Shown: positions 36,074-50,938 of the stretch, one piece after another
Layout: each line of letters begins with the position of its first letter
Numbering within the stretch: the first letter of the stretch is position 1
Assembly (NCBI GenBank): GCA_029204225.1
Contig: CM055107.1
Span: 18,434,718 to 18,498,717, forward strand
Origin: Diphasiastrum complanatum
Lineage: Eukaryota > Streptophyta > Lycopodiopsida > Lycopodiales > Lycopodiaceae
Reading direction: 5' to 3'
Length of the DNA stretch: 64,000 nucleotides
Position numbers and translations under genes: made by a program
The notes under the pieces: model-generated
The model's database searches: none
Seen by the model: the letters and a program-made list of their open reading frames with translations, nothing else
Told to the model about the DNA's origin: nothing

Positions 36074-38010
36074 GTAGAAACGACCCTCTAAAATTCCAAG
36101 GAATCTCAGATAAGGATTCTATGGCTCCAACATACCCAACAAATTTTCAATTGATCCAATTTTGAAATTTTCTAAGGACTATCAATGGATCTAAGAAGAA
36201 GTGGAGCATAAAAAAACGTTTCTTTCTCATTGAGTTATTGGCTCATTGATGTATGCCATGATATGGGTAGGGCAGTAGCTACAACCAATTATCTGCAAAA
36301 GAAGACAGGGAAATCTGACATTCCCTATACTACTCCACATGAAGTATGGTGGGGCAACAAGCCAAGTCTGGCTCATGTTCGCATCTTTGGGTAAGAAAAT
36401 TTTGAAGTTAATTTTTTTTGTTTGAGCTGATTTGCCTAGCATGCCGACATGCCATCTTTGGGGGGCTGCAAAAGTTCATGTTTTACTTAGAACACTAGCT
36501 TGCTATTTTTTAAGGCTACAAAGGAGTTATAGCTATTTCACTAAGCACATCAGTGGGCTATGTTTGGAGGATGTAAAAAATATTGTAAACTAATATCTTT
36601 CCTCAAAATTTAGTTCTCAAATGTGTCAAATACCTTTTATATTTCATAATTTGAGTTTTTCAACCTATCAAACTTGTAATGGATGCACAGAAGTATGATT
36701 TAGTCTCTTAAAAGTGGATATTGCTCATGACAATGATGATTTGATATCTACACAAGTTTGGTACTTACATTATCACATAGACTATACAATCTGTTTTACA
36801 TGAGAAAGTTTAATGGTTGTGAATTATTCACATGAGATAGTGGCTCATGCTATGGTGTTCAAGCCTTTTGGGGTATTGGAAAATGGAAAGCTAGTGAGCA
36901 CAATACCATTGAGCTAGTTCAAGTCATACTTAATGGCTCGAAAGAAGACTATGAAAACCTTGTCCAGACCTTTGCTATCAAGGACGAGTTAACAAGTTTG
37001 GAGACCCTTCAAGAAATTCTTATTTCCGAAGAAGCAAGACAAAAGTACAAGCTTTTGAGAATGGAAAAGCTATCTCCTAATCATATTGAAGATGGCAAAT
37101 CTCTATTTGTCAAAGACAAGCTCAAAGGGAGGAACAAGAAACAATATCATGTCTTAAACAAAGACAAAGCAAAGGACAAAGACAAAGATGGAGAAGAAGA
37201 TGATTCATCACATCCTTCTGCCTCCAAGTTCAAGAAGAAGAAGATCGTGTTTTTTTTGTGGCAAGAAAGGGCATTATGCCTCTACTTGATTTAAGAAGAA
37301 GAATCAACTCAAGCGAGACAACATCACCAATGAGAAAGAAGACTATATTGCAAGTGAGGGAGAAGGATCCCTTATGTTATCAAGTTTCTCCTCTACACCC
37401 TTTAGAAAAGATGGATCATGGTACATTGATAGTGGAGCTTCATCACATATGTGCTGCTACAAGAATTCTTGTCATTCTATTGTACCTTATGAAGGAATTA
37501 AGAAATCAATATACACAGAAAATGATCATGAATGTACTATTGAAGGAATTGGGAGTATTCCCTTAAAGCTTGCATCTTCTAAGATTTTATCTCTTTCCAA
37601 TGTTCTTTTTGTTCCTAGACTCACAAAGAACATCATAAGTGGTGGAAAGATGCTCGAAAATGGCCTTGATGTCCACATAGATCTAGATATGCTGGCATTT
37701 TAAGCTAGATCCACATGAAAGTGCAAAGTCTTGTGATGTTGTCTTTTAGGACTAATATTTCCAAGGAGGAATTATGGCATAGGAGATTGAGACATCCCAA
37801 TTTCAAATCCATGTTTTCTATGGTCAAGGATGCAAAAGCAATTGGCATACCAAGATCACTTTCCAAATAGATCAAGCCCTGCGAGGCTTGTGCAATAGCA
37901 AAATCACATCAGAAGCCATTTCCAAGGTCTTCGATCAAGACTACACATCCATTAGAGTTGATACACTCGGATGAACATTTTGTATCATCTAAAAGCAAGG
38001 GAGGTGCCAC
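36074..38010 (+). mobile_element. family C copia element, copy C4, 5' half of a split element
   Basis: Same left junction as C2. It contains an extra ~95-bp patch of A-type integrase sequence at about 36270-36393 (matching 28550-28640) inserted in the RT scrap. It stops at GAGGTGCCAC in integrase; the continuation, minus about 16 bp, is C6 in the opposite orientation at 50938. Confidence 0.75.
36860..38010 (+). pseudogene. C4 gag-protease-integrase remnant
   Basis: Gag frame 36900-37290 ends with the same knuckle-destroying deletion as C2. A separate frame at 37374-37703 gives DGSWYIDSGASSHMCCYKNS with an intact DSG and the protease body. Integrase starts in another frame and breaks at 38010. 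Confidence 0.75.
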
Positions 38011-38137
38011 CCCAAATCTGACAATAATATTCCTGCTATCTCTCTTCAATATGTGCACAAATGGCTACAAGATCATCTATTGATTCTATGATTCTTCAAG
38101 CACTGCATGCAAATCCATGCAGTGCGTTGGAGTGAGG
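38011..38137. other. filler DNA at an inversion breakpoint
   Basis: 127 bp that match none of the families in the window, lying between plus-strand C4 and the minus-strand end of B5. Confidence 0.6.
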
Positions 38138-38152
38138 ATCAGTTATTCTACA
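38138..38152 (-). repeat. stub of the B5 3' LTR
   Basis: Reverse complement reads TGTAGAATAACTGAT(C), the first ~16 bases of a B LTR, preceded on the minus strand by the GAGAGGGAGC polypurine tract (38153-38165). Confidence 0.75.
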
Positions 38153-38165
38153 GCTCCCTCTCAAA

Positions 38166-40100
38166 GTGGGTAGTTGGATTACCCCAATCTTCTTCGCTGC
38201 TCCTCGAACAAAGCTTTACTGAGTGGCTTCGTAAAGATATGAGCTGTCATTTCCTTTGTGGGTATGAAGACTATTTTCAGTATCTTCTTCTCGACTAAGT
38301 CTCGAATCACATGATATTTGATAGCTATGTGCTTTGTTTTTGAGTGAAATACAAGATCTTTTGTAAGATAGATTGCCGAAGTGTTATCCATTAACAAGAC
38401 ATAAGGTTCAGAAATAGATTCATCAAATGCTTCCAACATCTATTTAATCCAGATCAACTCGTTTTCCATCTTGGCTGCTGCTACATATTCCACTTCATAG
38501 GAAGATTGAGCTATTGTTGTTTGCTTCTTGCTTATCCAGAGTATGGTTGTGCCAGATGCTAGAGTACAACCTCCTAAAATACTTTTGCTATCATCCTTCA
38601 TGGATGCCTAGCTTGCGTCACTGTAAGATTCAATGTAAAGTCTAGCTTCCTTTGAATAACACAATCCATAGTCTTTCGTTTCCTAGAGATATTGTAGTAC
38701 TCTTCTTGCCAACTTCCAATGCAACGATCCTGGGTTTTGATTATATTGGCTTAGCCTATATACTGCAAATGCTATATCAAGTCTGGTGTTGTCTGCTAGA
38801 TATAACAATGATCCAATCACCATATGATAGGGTGTTTTGGCCATTCGTTCCTCTTCCTCTAGAGTTTGCAGACAATCTGCCCTGCTCAGTATTATTCCAA
38901 GTATCATGGGAGTATGTACACCTTTGCATTCGAGCATGTTGAAGTCTTCAATGATCTTTTGAGTATACCTTTGTTGGTGAAAATACAACTTACCACCTTC
39001 AAAATCTCTCACGATCTGCAAGCCTAGATAAATTTTAGCTTTTCCTAGTCAGCGATCTCAAATATTTCAAGCAATGTCTCTTTTGACATCTAAAATTAAC
39101 TTATTTCTTCTTGAGAAGATAAGTGTGTCATCAACATAGACAGCTAGAATGATTATTTCTTTTTGGACATGCTTGATATAGACATTTGACTCAGCAAATA
39201 GAGGTTTGAAGTCTAAGGAACACAGTACTTCGTCCTTTTTTCTATACCATTGTCTAGCTGCTTGTTTCAGACCATAAATGGTTTTATTCGTGTGACATCC
39301 GTATTTAGCATATTTGTGGTTTACAAAACCAAGTGGTTGGTCCATGAATAAGTCTTCTTCCAATTATGCATGCAAGAAAGCAGCTTTCTCATCCACAATA
39401 TTTATTTTTAGAACATGAGCCACTGCATACGCAAATAACAAACGAATTGATGTATGTTTGACTAATGGTGAGAAGGTATCAGTGTAGTCGAACCCATACT
39501 TCTGTGAAAATCCTTTAGCAACTAACCTTGCCTTGTATCTGATGTTTTCTCCATCAGGACCTGTTTTGATCTTGTAGATCCACTTGCACTTGATTGGTTT
39601 TCTGCCATCTGGTATAGGTGCAAGTGTCCATACATTGTTCTTATACCTGGATGACATTTCGTCCTCCATTGCTTGGATCTAGCGATCTTTATCAGGTCCA
39701 TCAATAGCTTCCTCGAATGTTTGAGGTTCATCAGAGAATCCACAAAATTCAATGGCTGTGTTAAAAACATCCGGACCGTATCTTTGTGGTGGTTTTCGTT
39801 GTCTGTCAAATCTTCTCACAGATGGTTTTGAGTTTGATTTTGCAGGTTCTGAGTTCGATTCTGATTCAAGCTTTTCTGTTGGAATTCGAGCTGGTGATTC
39901 GAGTCTATCAGGTACTCGATCTTGACCTCCCTTTGAATCTGGTAACTCTCTTCCATCTTCTGCTTGTTTTTCTTTTATCATCGTTGGTAGCTCATAATAG
40001 TTTTTGAGAATTTCATAACCGACTAGATCACTGTCTGCGATGTATTACAACTCATGAAATTTAACATCTCGAACAATTTTTATCTTGCCAGTTTCGGGTA
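38166..40100 (-). pseudogene. B5a reverse transcriptase and RNase H remnant
   Basis: RT reads NNVWTLAPIPDGRKPIKCKW, YKARLVAKGFSQKYGFDYTD, then TAA at a conserved Glu of LHAELEED (39364-39366), a stop shared with B7, then EEDLFMDQPLGFVNHKYAKY and AVYVDDTLIFSRRNK with YVDD at codons 39138-39127. RNase H includes LYFHQQRYTQKIIEDF and ends with KHIAIKYHVIRDLVEKKILK and FTKPLSKALFEEQ. Among all copies this RT needs few changes, but the stop and frameshifts disable it. Confidence 0.85.
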
Positions 40101-41310
40101 CATAGACACGATAATATGACGAATGTAACCTGAATCCTACCAGAAAACCTTGTTCTATCTTTTCATCGAGTTTCTTTCTCATTTTTTGTGGTATGTGCAT
40201 ATACACTGCGCATCCGAATGTCCGAACATGTGCTAGATTTGGCTTCGACTTCCACCATATCTCATGAGGAGTTTTATCCAGTATTCAAGATTTCATAATA
40301 CGATTTTGAAGATGATTTGATGTAGCCACTGCTTCTGCCCACAACTATTTTGGTGCTTTCGCATGAGCCATCATACACTTGCAGCTTCCACAAGTGTACG
40401 ATTCCTTCATTCAGCTATTCCATTCTGCTGAGGTGTGTAAGATGCAGTCTTAGTGTGCATAATACCTTGATCGGTACAGTAAACTTTGAATTCGTTGGAA
40501 ATGTAGTCACCTCCACGATATGTTTGAATCTGCTTCAACTTATTGCATGTCTGCTTCTCAGCCCAATTTGTATACTCAACGAATTTCTTGAAAGCTTCAA
40601 ATTTAGTATGTATATATTATACTACAACGAACTTGCTGAAGTCATCAATAAACGTAATGAAGTACTTTCCATCACCCAACGACACTACTCCGAATGGTCC
40701 ACAAATATCTGAATGCACAACTTCAAGTACCTTAGTTGCTTTATAAACATCCTTACTGAAAGGTGTTCTAGTCATCTTGTCTTTAAGACAAGATTCACAG
40801 GTAGTTCAACTATCTTTACTTTTGATTTCAACTCCTTGAATTCTCTGACTTTTGTTGGCTTGGTACAAGGCTTTCATGTTCATGTGACATAGCCTTTTGT
40901 GCCACATTATAGCTGTTGATTCTTGAGTTTGATTTGCTTGTTCGATTCTTGTTCAAATGTTCAGGTGATATAAATTTCCTTCTCTGTTAGCTTTAGCAAC
41001 CAAGTTATCAGAATATTCCCCGTACAATTTACAAGAGTTCTTTGTAAAGGTTACTGACATACTATCTTAGCTACGGATAGAAGATCTTTGTCAAAAGTAG
41101 GGACATAGAGAACTTCCTCTAGTTTCTTGTCTCCATGATTTGTGTCTAGCCATAATACACTAGTTCCATCAACCACATGCTTAGAACCGTCTCCAAGTAT
41201 AATGAATCTCGAATCGTGTGTCTTCTTGTACTCGGGCAATATTTGTTTTGAGGAAACAAAATGTGAGGTGGCTCTCGACCCAAGTACTACTTCTCGAGTT
41301 TTAGAATTAG
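40101..41310 (-). pseudogene. B5a protease and integrase remnant
   Basis: Minus-strand protease LPEYKKTHDSRFIILGDGSK, VDGTSVLWLDTN, VPTFDKDLLSVAKIV; the DSG position reads as D-S-R in the altered frame. The integrase zinc region (HKRLCHMN), the first-Asp block and ITFIDDFSKF are recognisable in several frames, with Tyr at the second Asp position (TYRGG). Confidence 0.75.
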
Positions 41311-42215
41311 ATGAACAACATAGATCAACACTAACTTAAGCTACATAGATCCTTGTTGCCATGTCTTCTGCTGCTCTGGAACATTCTGCTTTGTCTTCGA
41401 CATACTGTGGACTTGAAGGTTCACATCGATTTTGCTCCTTTTTGTTTTTGGGATTCTGATAACAATCTACTGCTGCATGACCCCATTTATGACAATGAAT
41501 GCATTCAATCTTTGGATTTTACCAGCACCTTTTTTCTGTGTGACCTGATCTTCTGCATCTATTGCAGATCTTCTTATCACCAGAATTCTTCTGTTGTTTT
41601 CCAAATTGTTGTTCATTAGTCTTAGACTCATTCTTCCTAGATGACTCCCTCTTAAACATAGACTTCTTAGAAGATTTATTCTTTTGAGTAAATAGAGCTT
41701 TTTCGGAATCACCATTGTCATCATAGCGTTCACGATCTTCTATTTCCTCCTTAACTCCGTCTATTGCCTTTTGAAGTGTCATAGTCGCATCTTTCGCCAA
41801 TAAGTTTTTTGTTGTGTGGAATGACCTGGGTAGGGCTCGAAGAAAATAATTAAGCTATTGTTCCATAGAAATTGTATTTTCTGCACCAAAATTTTGCAAA
41901 GAAATAAACATATCTTTTATCTTTTCCAGGAATGTATTCAGGTCTTTGCCGTCCCACTGTAGGTAAGTTAATTGGTCTTCAACGAACATGATTTGATTAC
42001 GAGATCGAGTCTCATTCTTGGTTTGCAATTCTTTCCACAAATCTTCTGCATTCAAAATTGATGTAAGATCTAGCAATATATTGCGATGCATTGAAGACGC
42101 AATAATTGCTATAGCTTGGTCATTTTTTAAACTCCATTCATGAAGTTCTTTGCCATGAGTAGCTACTGGTTTCTCCTCTATTGATTATACCCACAGATAT
42201 ACCCATTGGCTTCTC
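41311..42215 (-). pseudogene. B5a gag remnant
   Basis: Two zinc knuckles (CNRCRRSGHTEKRC and the following CxxC knuckle) and ILNAEDLWKELQTKNETRSR, FVEDQLTYLQWDGKDLNTF. The N-terminal ~60 codons are missing where B5b begins. Confidence 0.8.
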
Positions 42216-42690
42216 CTTGAATTCTGACTTTTGTTGGCTTGGTACAAGGCTTTCATGTTCATGTGACCTAGCCTTTTGTGCCACAGTATATTTGTTGACT
42301 CCTGAGTTTGATTTGCTTGTTCAATTCTTGTTCGAATGTTCAGGTGATATAAATTTCCTTCACTGTTATCAGAATATTCCTCGTACAGTTTACAAGAGTT
42401 CTTTGTAAAGGTTACTGACATGCCTATATCGACTATCTTAGCTACGGATAGATGATCTTTGTCAAAAGTAGAGACATAGAGAACTTCCTCCAGTTTCTTG
42501 TCTTCTTGATTCGTGTCTAGCCATAATACACCAGTTCCACCAACCACGAGCTTAGAACCATCTCCAAGTATAATGAATCTCGAATAGTGCGTCTTCTTAT
42601 ACTCGAACAATATTTGTTTTGAGGAAACAAAATGTGAGGTGGCTCCCGAATCAAGTACTACTTTTCGAGTTCTAGAATTAGATGAACAAC
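42216..42690 (-). pseudogene. B5b protease and integrase N-terminus
   Basis: Frame 42610-42185 reads FEYKKTHYSRFIILGDGSKL, LWLDTNQEDKKLEEVLYV and HKRLGHMNMKALYQANKSQ before meeting B5a. The upstream DSGATSHFVSSKQ motif is recognisable near 42640. Confidence 0.75.
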
Positions 42691-43564
42691 ATAGATCAGT
42701 ACTAACTTAAGCTACTTAGTTCCTTGCTGCCATGTCTTCTGCTGCTCTGGAGCATTCTGCTTTGTCTTCAACATAGTTTGAACATGAAGGTTTGTCTCGA
42801 TTCTGCTCTTTGTTTCTGGGATTCTGATAACAGTCTACTGCTGCATGACCCCGTTTATGACAATGAATGCATTCAAGCTTTGGATTTAACCAGCACTTTT
42901 TTTCTGTGTGACTTGATCTTCTGCATTTGTTGCAGATCTTCTTATCGCCAAAATTCTTCTGTTGTTTTCCAGATTGTTGTTCATTAGTCTTAGACTCATT
43001 CTTCTTATATGACTCCCTCTTAAACATAGACTTCTTAGAAGATTTATTCTTCTGAGTACATAGAGCCTTTTCGGAATCACCATTGTCATCATAGCATTCA
43101 CGAGCTTCTACTTCCTCCTAAACTTCGTTTATTGCCTTTCGAAGTGTCATCGTCGCATAAGGTTCTTGTTTTGTGGAATGACCTGGGTACGGCTCAAAGG
43201 AAATCACTAACCTGTTTTTCCTTAGAAATTGTATTTTTCACGGAAATAAATAGATCTTTCATCTTTTGCACAAATGTGTTCAGGTCTTTGTCGTCCCACT
43301 GTGTGTAAGTTAATTGGTCTTCCAAGAACATGATTTGATTATGAGATCGAGTCTCATTCTTGGTTTGCGATTCTTCCCATAAATCTTTTGCCTTCAAAAT
43401 TGATGTAAGATCTAGCAATATATTGTCATGCAATGAAGACGCCATTGTCACAGAGTTTCGCCCTTCAACAAGAGTGAAGTATTTAATTTTCAAATCAAGT
43501 AATTCGAACCTTCTAGGTCCAAGATCGTAGGTATCTTACCCTGAATGTTGATAATCGATGACAT
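42691..43564 (-). pseudogene. B5b gag remnant
   Basis: ATG at 43564-43562. Contains LLDLTSILKAKDLWEESQTK, LEDQLTYTQWDDKDLNTF and two zinc knuckles, CNKCRRSSHTEKKC and CIHCHKRGHAAVDC, both with all four ligands. Frameshifts separate the N-terminal and central parts. Confidence 0.8.
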
Positions 43565-43732
43565 CTTCTAATTTTCTAAATCACTCCAGATATGAGCTTG
43601 CTGATGGATGTACAAAGAATGCTAAGATAGGTGTAAAAATACCACTGTATCGACTCTGATTTGTTCTGATATTACTGTATTAGCTCTGGACCTGTATACT
43701 CTGATACCACTGTATCAGATTTAATTCCGTAA

Positions 43733-43744
43733 GCTCTGATACCA
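43733..43744 (-). other. primer-binding site of B5b
   Basis: Reverse complement TGGTATCAGAGC, a perfect match to the initiator-Met tRNA complement, next to the LTR. Confidence 0.8.
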
Positions 43745-43745
43745 T

Positions 43746-44148
43746 TGTAAGAAAAATAGTAATTATTCGTCCACAGAGAACACGATTAAAGTTTAAATAA
43801 ATCAAACTAATATCAATGTCTTCAATCGGGTCTTTATCTGATCGTACTAATAGAACAATATTAGCTCTGATTGAATATGCGTGCGAAAATTATATGCAAA
43901 AGTAAGAGACAACTTAAGACAATTTAGACAATAACAAACTATTGATCAAAAAACGAATTTTATAACTCTAAATCTTATTCATCGATATACATCTCTTGTT
44001 GTCTTATCCCACTATTGTATCTTTGATTGAGTGAGTGAGTTACAACGAGTAATATATGTTTCGAGTTCGGGTTCGTTTCTTATGCTTTGTCACGTAAATT
44101 ATGCACTTTGTTAGTAGAAGCAAGATCTATCTGATCAGTTGTTCTACA
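43746..44148 (-). repeat. B5b LTR, short form, 403 bp
   Basis: Minus strand TGTAGAACAACTGATCAGAT to TTCTTACA. Same short form as B3; the flank beyond 44148 is the inverted counterpart of the flanks left of B2 and B3. Confidence 0.85.
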
Positions 44149-44220
44149 AGAGAGAAAGAATTGATTGCTATAATCTTATAGAAATTATTACATTTGTGAA
44201 AATAAGATATAAATTACATC

Positions 44221-44222
<2 letters not shown>

Positions 44223-44283
<61 letters not shown>
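44223..44283. repeat. (GA)n microsatellite, 61 bp
   Basis: GA tract in the inverted C-to-B spacer, followed by a short TG run. Confidence 0.97.
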
Positions 44284-44285
<2 letters not shown>

Positions 44286-44381
44286 CATGTGTGTGTGTGT
44301 TTTACATTTTGCATTGATTTAGGATTTAGGGTAGTAGATGAATAGATAGTGTTTGATGGTAATTGAGTGTTAGATTTGTAC

Positions 44382-47476
<3,095 letters not shown>

Positions 47477-48560
47477 TTGTGCGTTTACACTGCGCATCCG
47501 AATGTCCGAACATGTGCTAGATTTGGCTTCGACATCCACCATATCTCATGAGGAGTTTTATCTAGTATTCAAGATTTCATAATATGATTTTGAAGATGAT
47601 TTGATGTAGCCACTGCTTCTGCCCACAACTATTTTGGTGCTTTCGCATGAGCCATCATACACTTGCAGCTTCCATAAGTGTACGATTCCTTCGTTCAGCT
47701 ATTCCATTGTGCTGAGGTGTGTAAGATGCAGTCTTAGTGTGCATAATACCTTGATCAGTACAGCTTTGAATTAGTTGAAAATGTACTCACCTCCACGATA
47801 TGTGCGAATCTGCTGCAACTTATTGCATGTCTACTTCTCAGCCCAATTTGTATACTCAATGAATTTCTCGAAAGCTTCAGATTTAGTATGTATGTACTAT
47901 ACTACAGCGAACTTGCTGAAGTCATCAATAAACGTAATGAAGTACTTTGCATCACCCAACGACAATACTCCGAATGGTCCACAAATATCTGAATGCACAA
48001 TTTCAAGTACCTTAGTTGCTTTATAAACATCCTTACTGAAAGGTGTTCTAGTCATCTTGTCTTTAAGACAAGATTCACAAGTAGTTCGACTATCTTTACT
48101 TTTGATTTCGACTCCTTGAATTCTATGACTTTTGTTGGCTTGGTACAAGGCTTTCATGTTCATGTGACATAGCCTTTTGTGCCACATTATATCTGTAGAT
48201 TTTTAAGTTTGATTTGCTTGTTCGATTCTTGTTCGAATGTTCAAGTGATATAAATTTTCTTCTCCATTACCTTTAGCAACCAAGTTATCAGAATATTCCT
48301 CGTACAGTTTACAAGAGTTTTTTGTAAACGTTACTGACATGCATGTATCGACTATCTTAGCTACAGATAGAATATTTTTCTCAAAAGTAGGGACATAGGG
48401 AACTTCCTCCAGTTTCTTGTCTCCCTGATTCGTGTCTAGCCATAATACACCAGTTCCATCAACCACGTGCTTAGAACCGTCTCCAAGTATAATGAATCTC
48501 GAATTGTTTGTCTTCTTGGAAACAAAATATGAGGTGGCTCCTGAATCAAGTAAACATAGA
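47477..48560 (-). pseudogene. B6 protease and integrase remnant
   Basis: Protease frame 48631-48203 (DSGATSYFVSKKTNNSRFII, LWLDTNQGDKKLEEVPYVPT), joined to gag by a ~370-bp deletion that removed the zinc knuckles. Integrase frame 48187-47897 has HKRLCHMNMKALYQANKS, CESCLKDKMTRTPFSKDV and HSDICGPFG. Tyr replaces the second Asp. A TAG lies in VVYYI-type sequence. Confidence 0.8.
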
Positions 48561-49209
48561 CTTCTTAGAGGAATTATTCTTCTGAGTAAATAGAGTTTTT
48601 TTGGAATCACCATTGTCATCATAGCCTTCACGAGCTCCTACTTCCTCCTTAACTCCATCTATTGCCTTTTGAAGTGTCATAGTCATATCTCTCGCCAATA
48701 AGGTTCTTGTTGTGTGGAATGACCTGGGTAGGGCTCAAAGAAAGTAACTAAGCTGTATTTCCTTACAAATTGTATTTTTTGCACAAGAATTTTTCAAGGA
48801 AATAAACAGGTCTTTTATCTTTTGCACGAATGTATTCAGGTCTTTGTCGTCCCATTGTAGGTAACTTAATTGGTCTTCCAAGAACATGATTTGATTAGGA
48901 GATCGAGTCTCAGTCTTGGTTTGCAATTCTACCCAGATATCTTTTGTGTTCAAAATTGATGTAAAATCTAGCAATATATTGTCATGCAATGAAAACGCAA
49001 TAATTGCTATAGCTTTGTCATTTTTTAAACTCCATTCTTGAAGTTCTTTCAGGAGTAGCTATTGGCTTCTCCTCTATTGATTATACCCATTGTCATAGAC
49101 CCTTGCCCTTCAACAAGAGTGAAGTCTTTGATTTTCAAATCAAGTAATTTGAACCTTTTAGGTCCAAAATCGTAGTTATCTTAGTCTGAATATTAAAAAT
49201 CGACGACAT
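48561..49209 (-). pseudogene. B6 gag remnant without zinc knuckles
   Basis: ATG at 49209-49207. LLDFTSILNTKDIWVELQTK and LEDQLSYLQWDDKDLNTFVQ are readable (48989-48735). The C-terminal nucleocapsid part is lost in the deletion to protease. Confidence 0.75.
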
Positions 49210-49374
49210 TTTCTAATTTTCTAAATCACTCCAGATACTAGCTTGCTGATGGATGTATGAAGAATGCTAAGAGAGGTGTGAAGATACCAATATCGCATCT
49301 GATTCGTTCTATATCACTGTTTCAGCCTTGAACCTGTATACTCTGATACCACTGTATCATATCTAATTTCGTAA

Positions 49375-49386
49375 GCCCTGATATCA
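49375..49386 (-). other. primer-binding site of B6
   Basis: Reverse complement TGATATCAGGGC, a degenerate initiator-Met type site beside the LTR stub. Confidence 0.6.
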
Positions 49387-49456
49387 CTGTAAGAAAAATA
49401 GTAATAATTTGTCCACAGAGAACACGATTAACCTTTGTGAAAATAAGATATAAATT

Positions 49457-49642
<186 letters not shown>

Positions 49643-49717
49643 CATTTTGCATTGATTTAGGATTTAGGGTAGTAGATGAATAGATAGTGTTTGATGGTAA
49701 TTGAATGTTAGATTTGT

Positions 49718-49859
<142 letters not shown>

Positions 49860-49889
49860 AGATTAGTATAGTTCAATAGAAATTATTAG

Positions 49890-50938
49890 AGAGAGAGAGA
49901 GAGTTTTGCATTTTGACATGTGTGTTATAGCATATTATTAATATAAATTTTTATTCTTTGAATCTATCAACCATAGATTCTTTAATTTGATCTACTTTGC
50001 TATTTTGTACATAGTTATTTATTTGGCAATTGAGGCTAGCTTTCATATTATATTTAGAATTTGACTTTTCAAAGCTATCTTCGTCTGAAAGAATTTGAAT
50101 TACCACTTCTAGAAAGTGAGAAAAATAGTAAGAGGTCAAGTTTAGTAGATTCAAATTTGAATGTTGCAGACATTGAATCTAGTCCACATTAAATGATAGG
50201 GTTTTTGTTATGGAGGGAAACCAAGCTCATTAATGATGCATGGATCTGCTATAAAAGGATGTAAACTCGTGGGAGAAAGGATTCTTCTCTCTCTCTCACC
50301 TCCTTTCATGCTTATACATGAGTTCTCTTGGGTTGATCTATCCATTGGTGCACTATCTTGATGATATCTTGCAATCTGGTGTGTAGAATGCTCATATATT
50401 GCTATATTCGGATCCACATGTGAAATACAGTAGGTTACTAATTTTGTATGGACAACAATGTCATATTATCATAAGTTTAATGTTTGATGAATACCATTTT
50501 GATTTTGCATCTCTTTCATTAAGTAGACGTTGATTTTCTCCATTTCAAATGGTGTAAATTGTGTTGTCATTCAAACCAAAGATCAATAGATGATTTTGGA
50601 TCTTAATGATTGACAAATTCTTCACGTATAAAGTCTTTATAGGCCTTCTTTGTCGATAAGTATCCAACCATGATCCATGAACTTGGATCACCTTTTTCCC
50701 TTGTTTCCAAGGGAATAATAGCAAAGCAAGTACTTCCAAAAACTCTAAGGTGATCAACCTTAGGCTTGATGTTGAACAAGACTTCATATGGTGTATTTTC
50801 TCCAAGACCTCCATCACGCCTAAAGGCTTTGATATTCAATGAGAATTCCATCTATGCTTTGAGTAATAGGAAATAATCATGCACCATAAATCTTGAAGAA
50901 AGAAGATACAGCTTAGTATATCTTGTGAAATCATCAAT
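49890..50938 (-). mobile_element. family C copia element, copy C6, 3' half of a split element
   Basis: Minus strand: begins at ATTGATGATTTCACAAG in integrase and continues through the deleted integrase end (50851-50545: TPYEVLFNIKPKVDHLRVFG, GDPSSWIMVGYLSTKKAYKD) and the 3' tail. The missing 5' half is C4 at 36074-38010. Confidence 0.8.
50560..50938 (-). pseudogene. C6 integrase remnant
   Basis: Integrase core from FIDDF- onward, RDGGLGENTPYEVLFN with the family deletion, then WIMVGYLSTKKAYKDF, the usual end of a copia integrase core. Broken by frameshifts. Confidence 0.7.

Larger units (their letters stand above)
38138..42215 (-). mobile_element. copia-type retrotransposon B5, main body (B5a)
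   Basis: Minus-strand gag (start missing), protease, integrase, RT and RNase H up to the polypurine tract and LTR stub. Its upstream end abuts a second partial copy, B5b, at 42215/42216. Confidence 0.85.
42216..44148 (-). mobile_element. partial tandem copy B5b with LTR and PBS
   Basis: Minus strand: short-form LTR (44148-43746), PBS, gag, protease and the start of integrase, then directly B5a gag. The result is LTR-gag-PR-(IN)-gag-PR-IN-RT-RH, a partial internal tandem duplication of family B. Confidence 0.8.
47477..49433 (-). mobile_element. copia-type retrotransposon B6, fused to C5
   Basis: Minus strand: last 46 bases of an LTR (49433-49388), PBS, gag, a fragment of protease and integrase, ending at the B-to-C junction used by B1 and B3. 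Confidence 0.8.
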
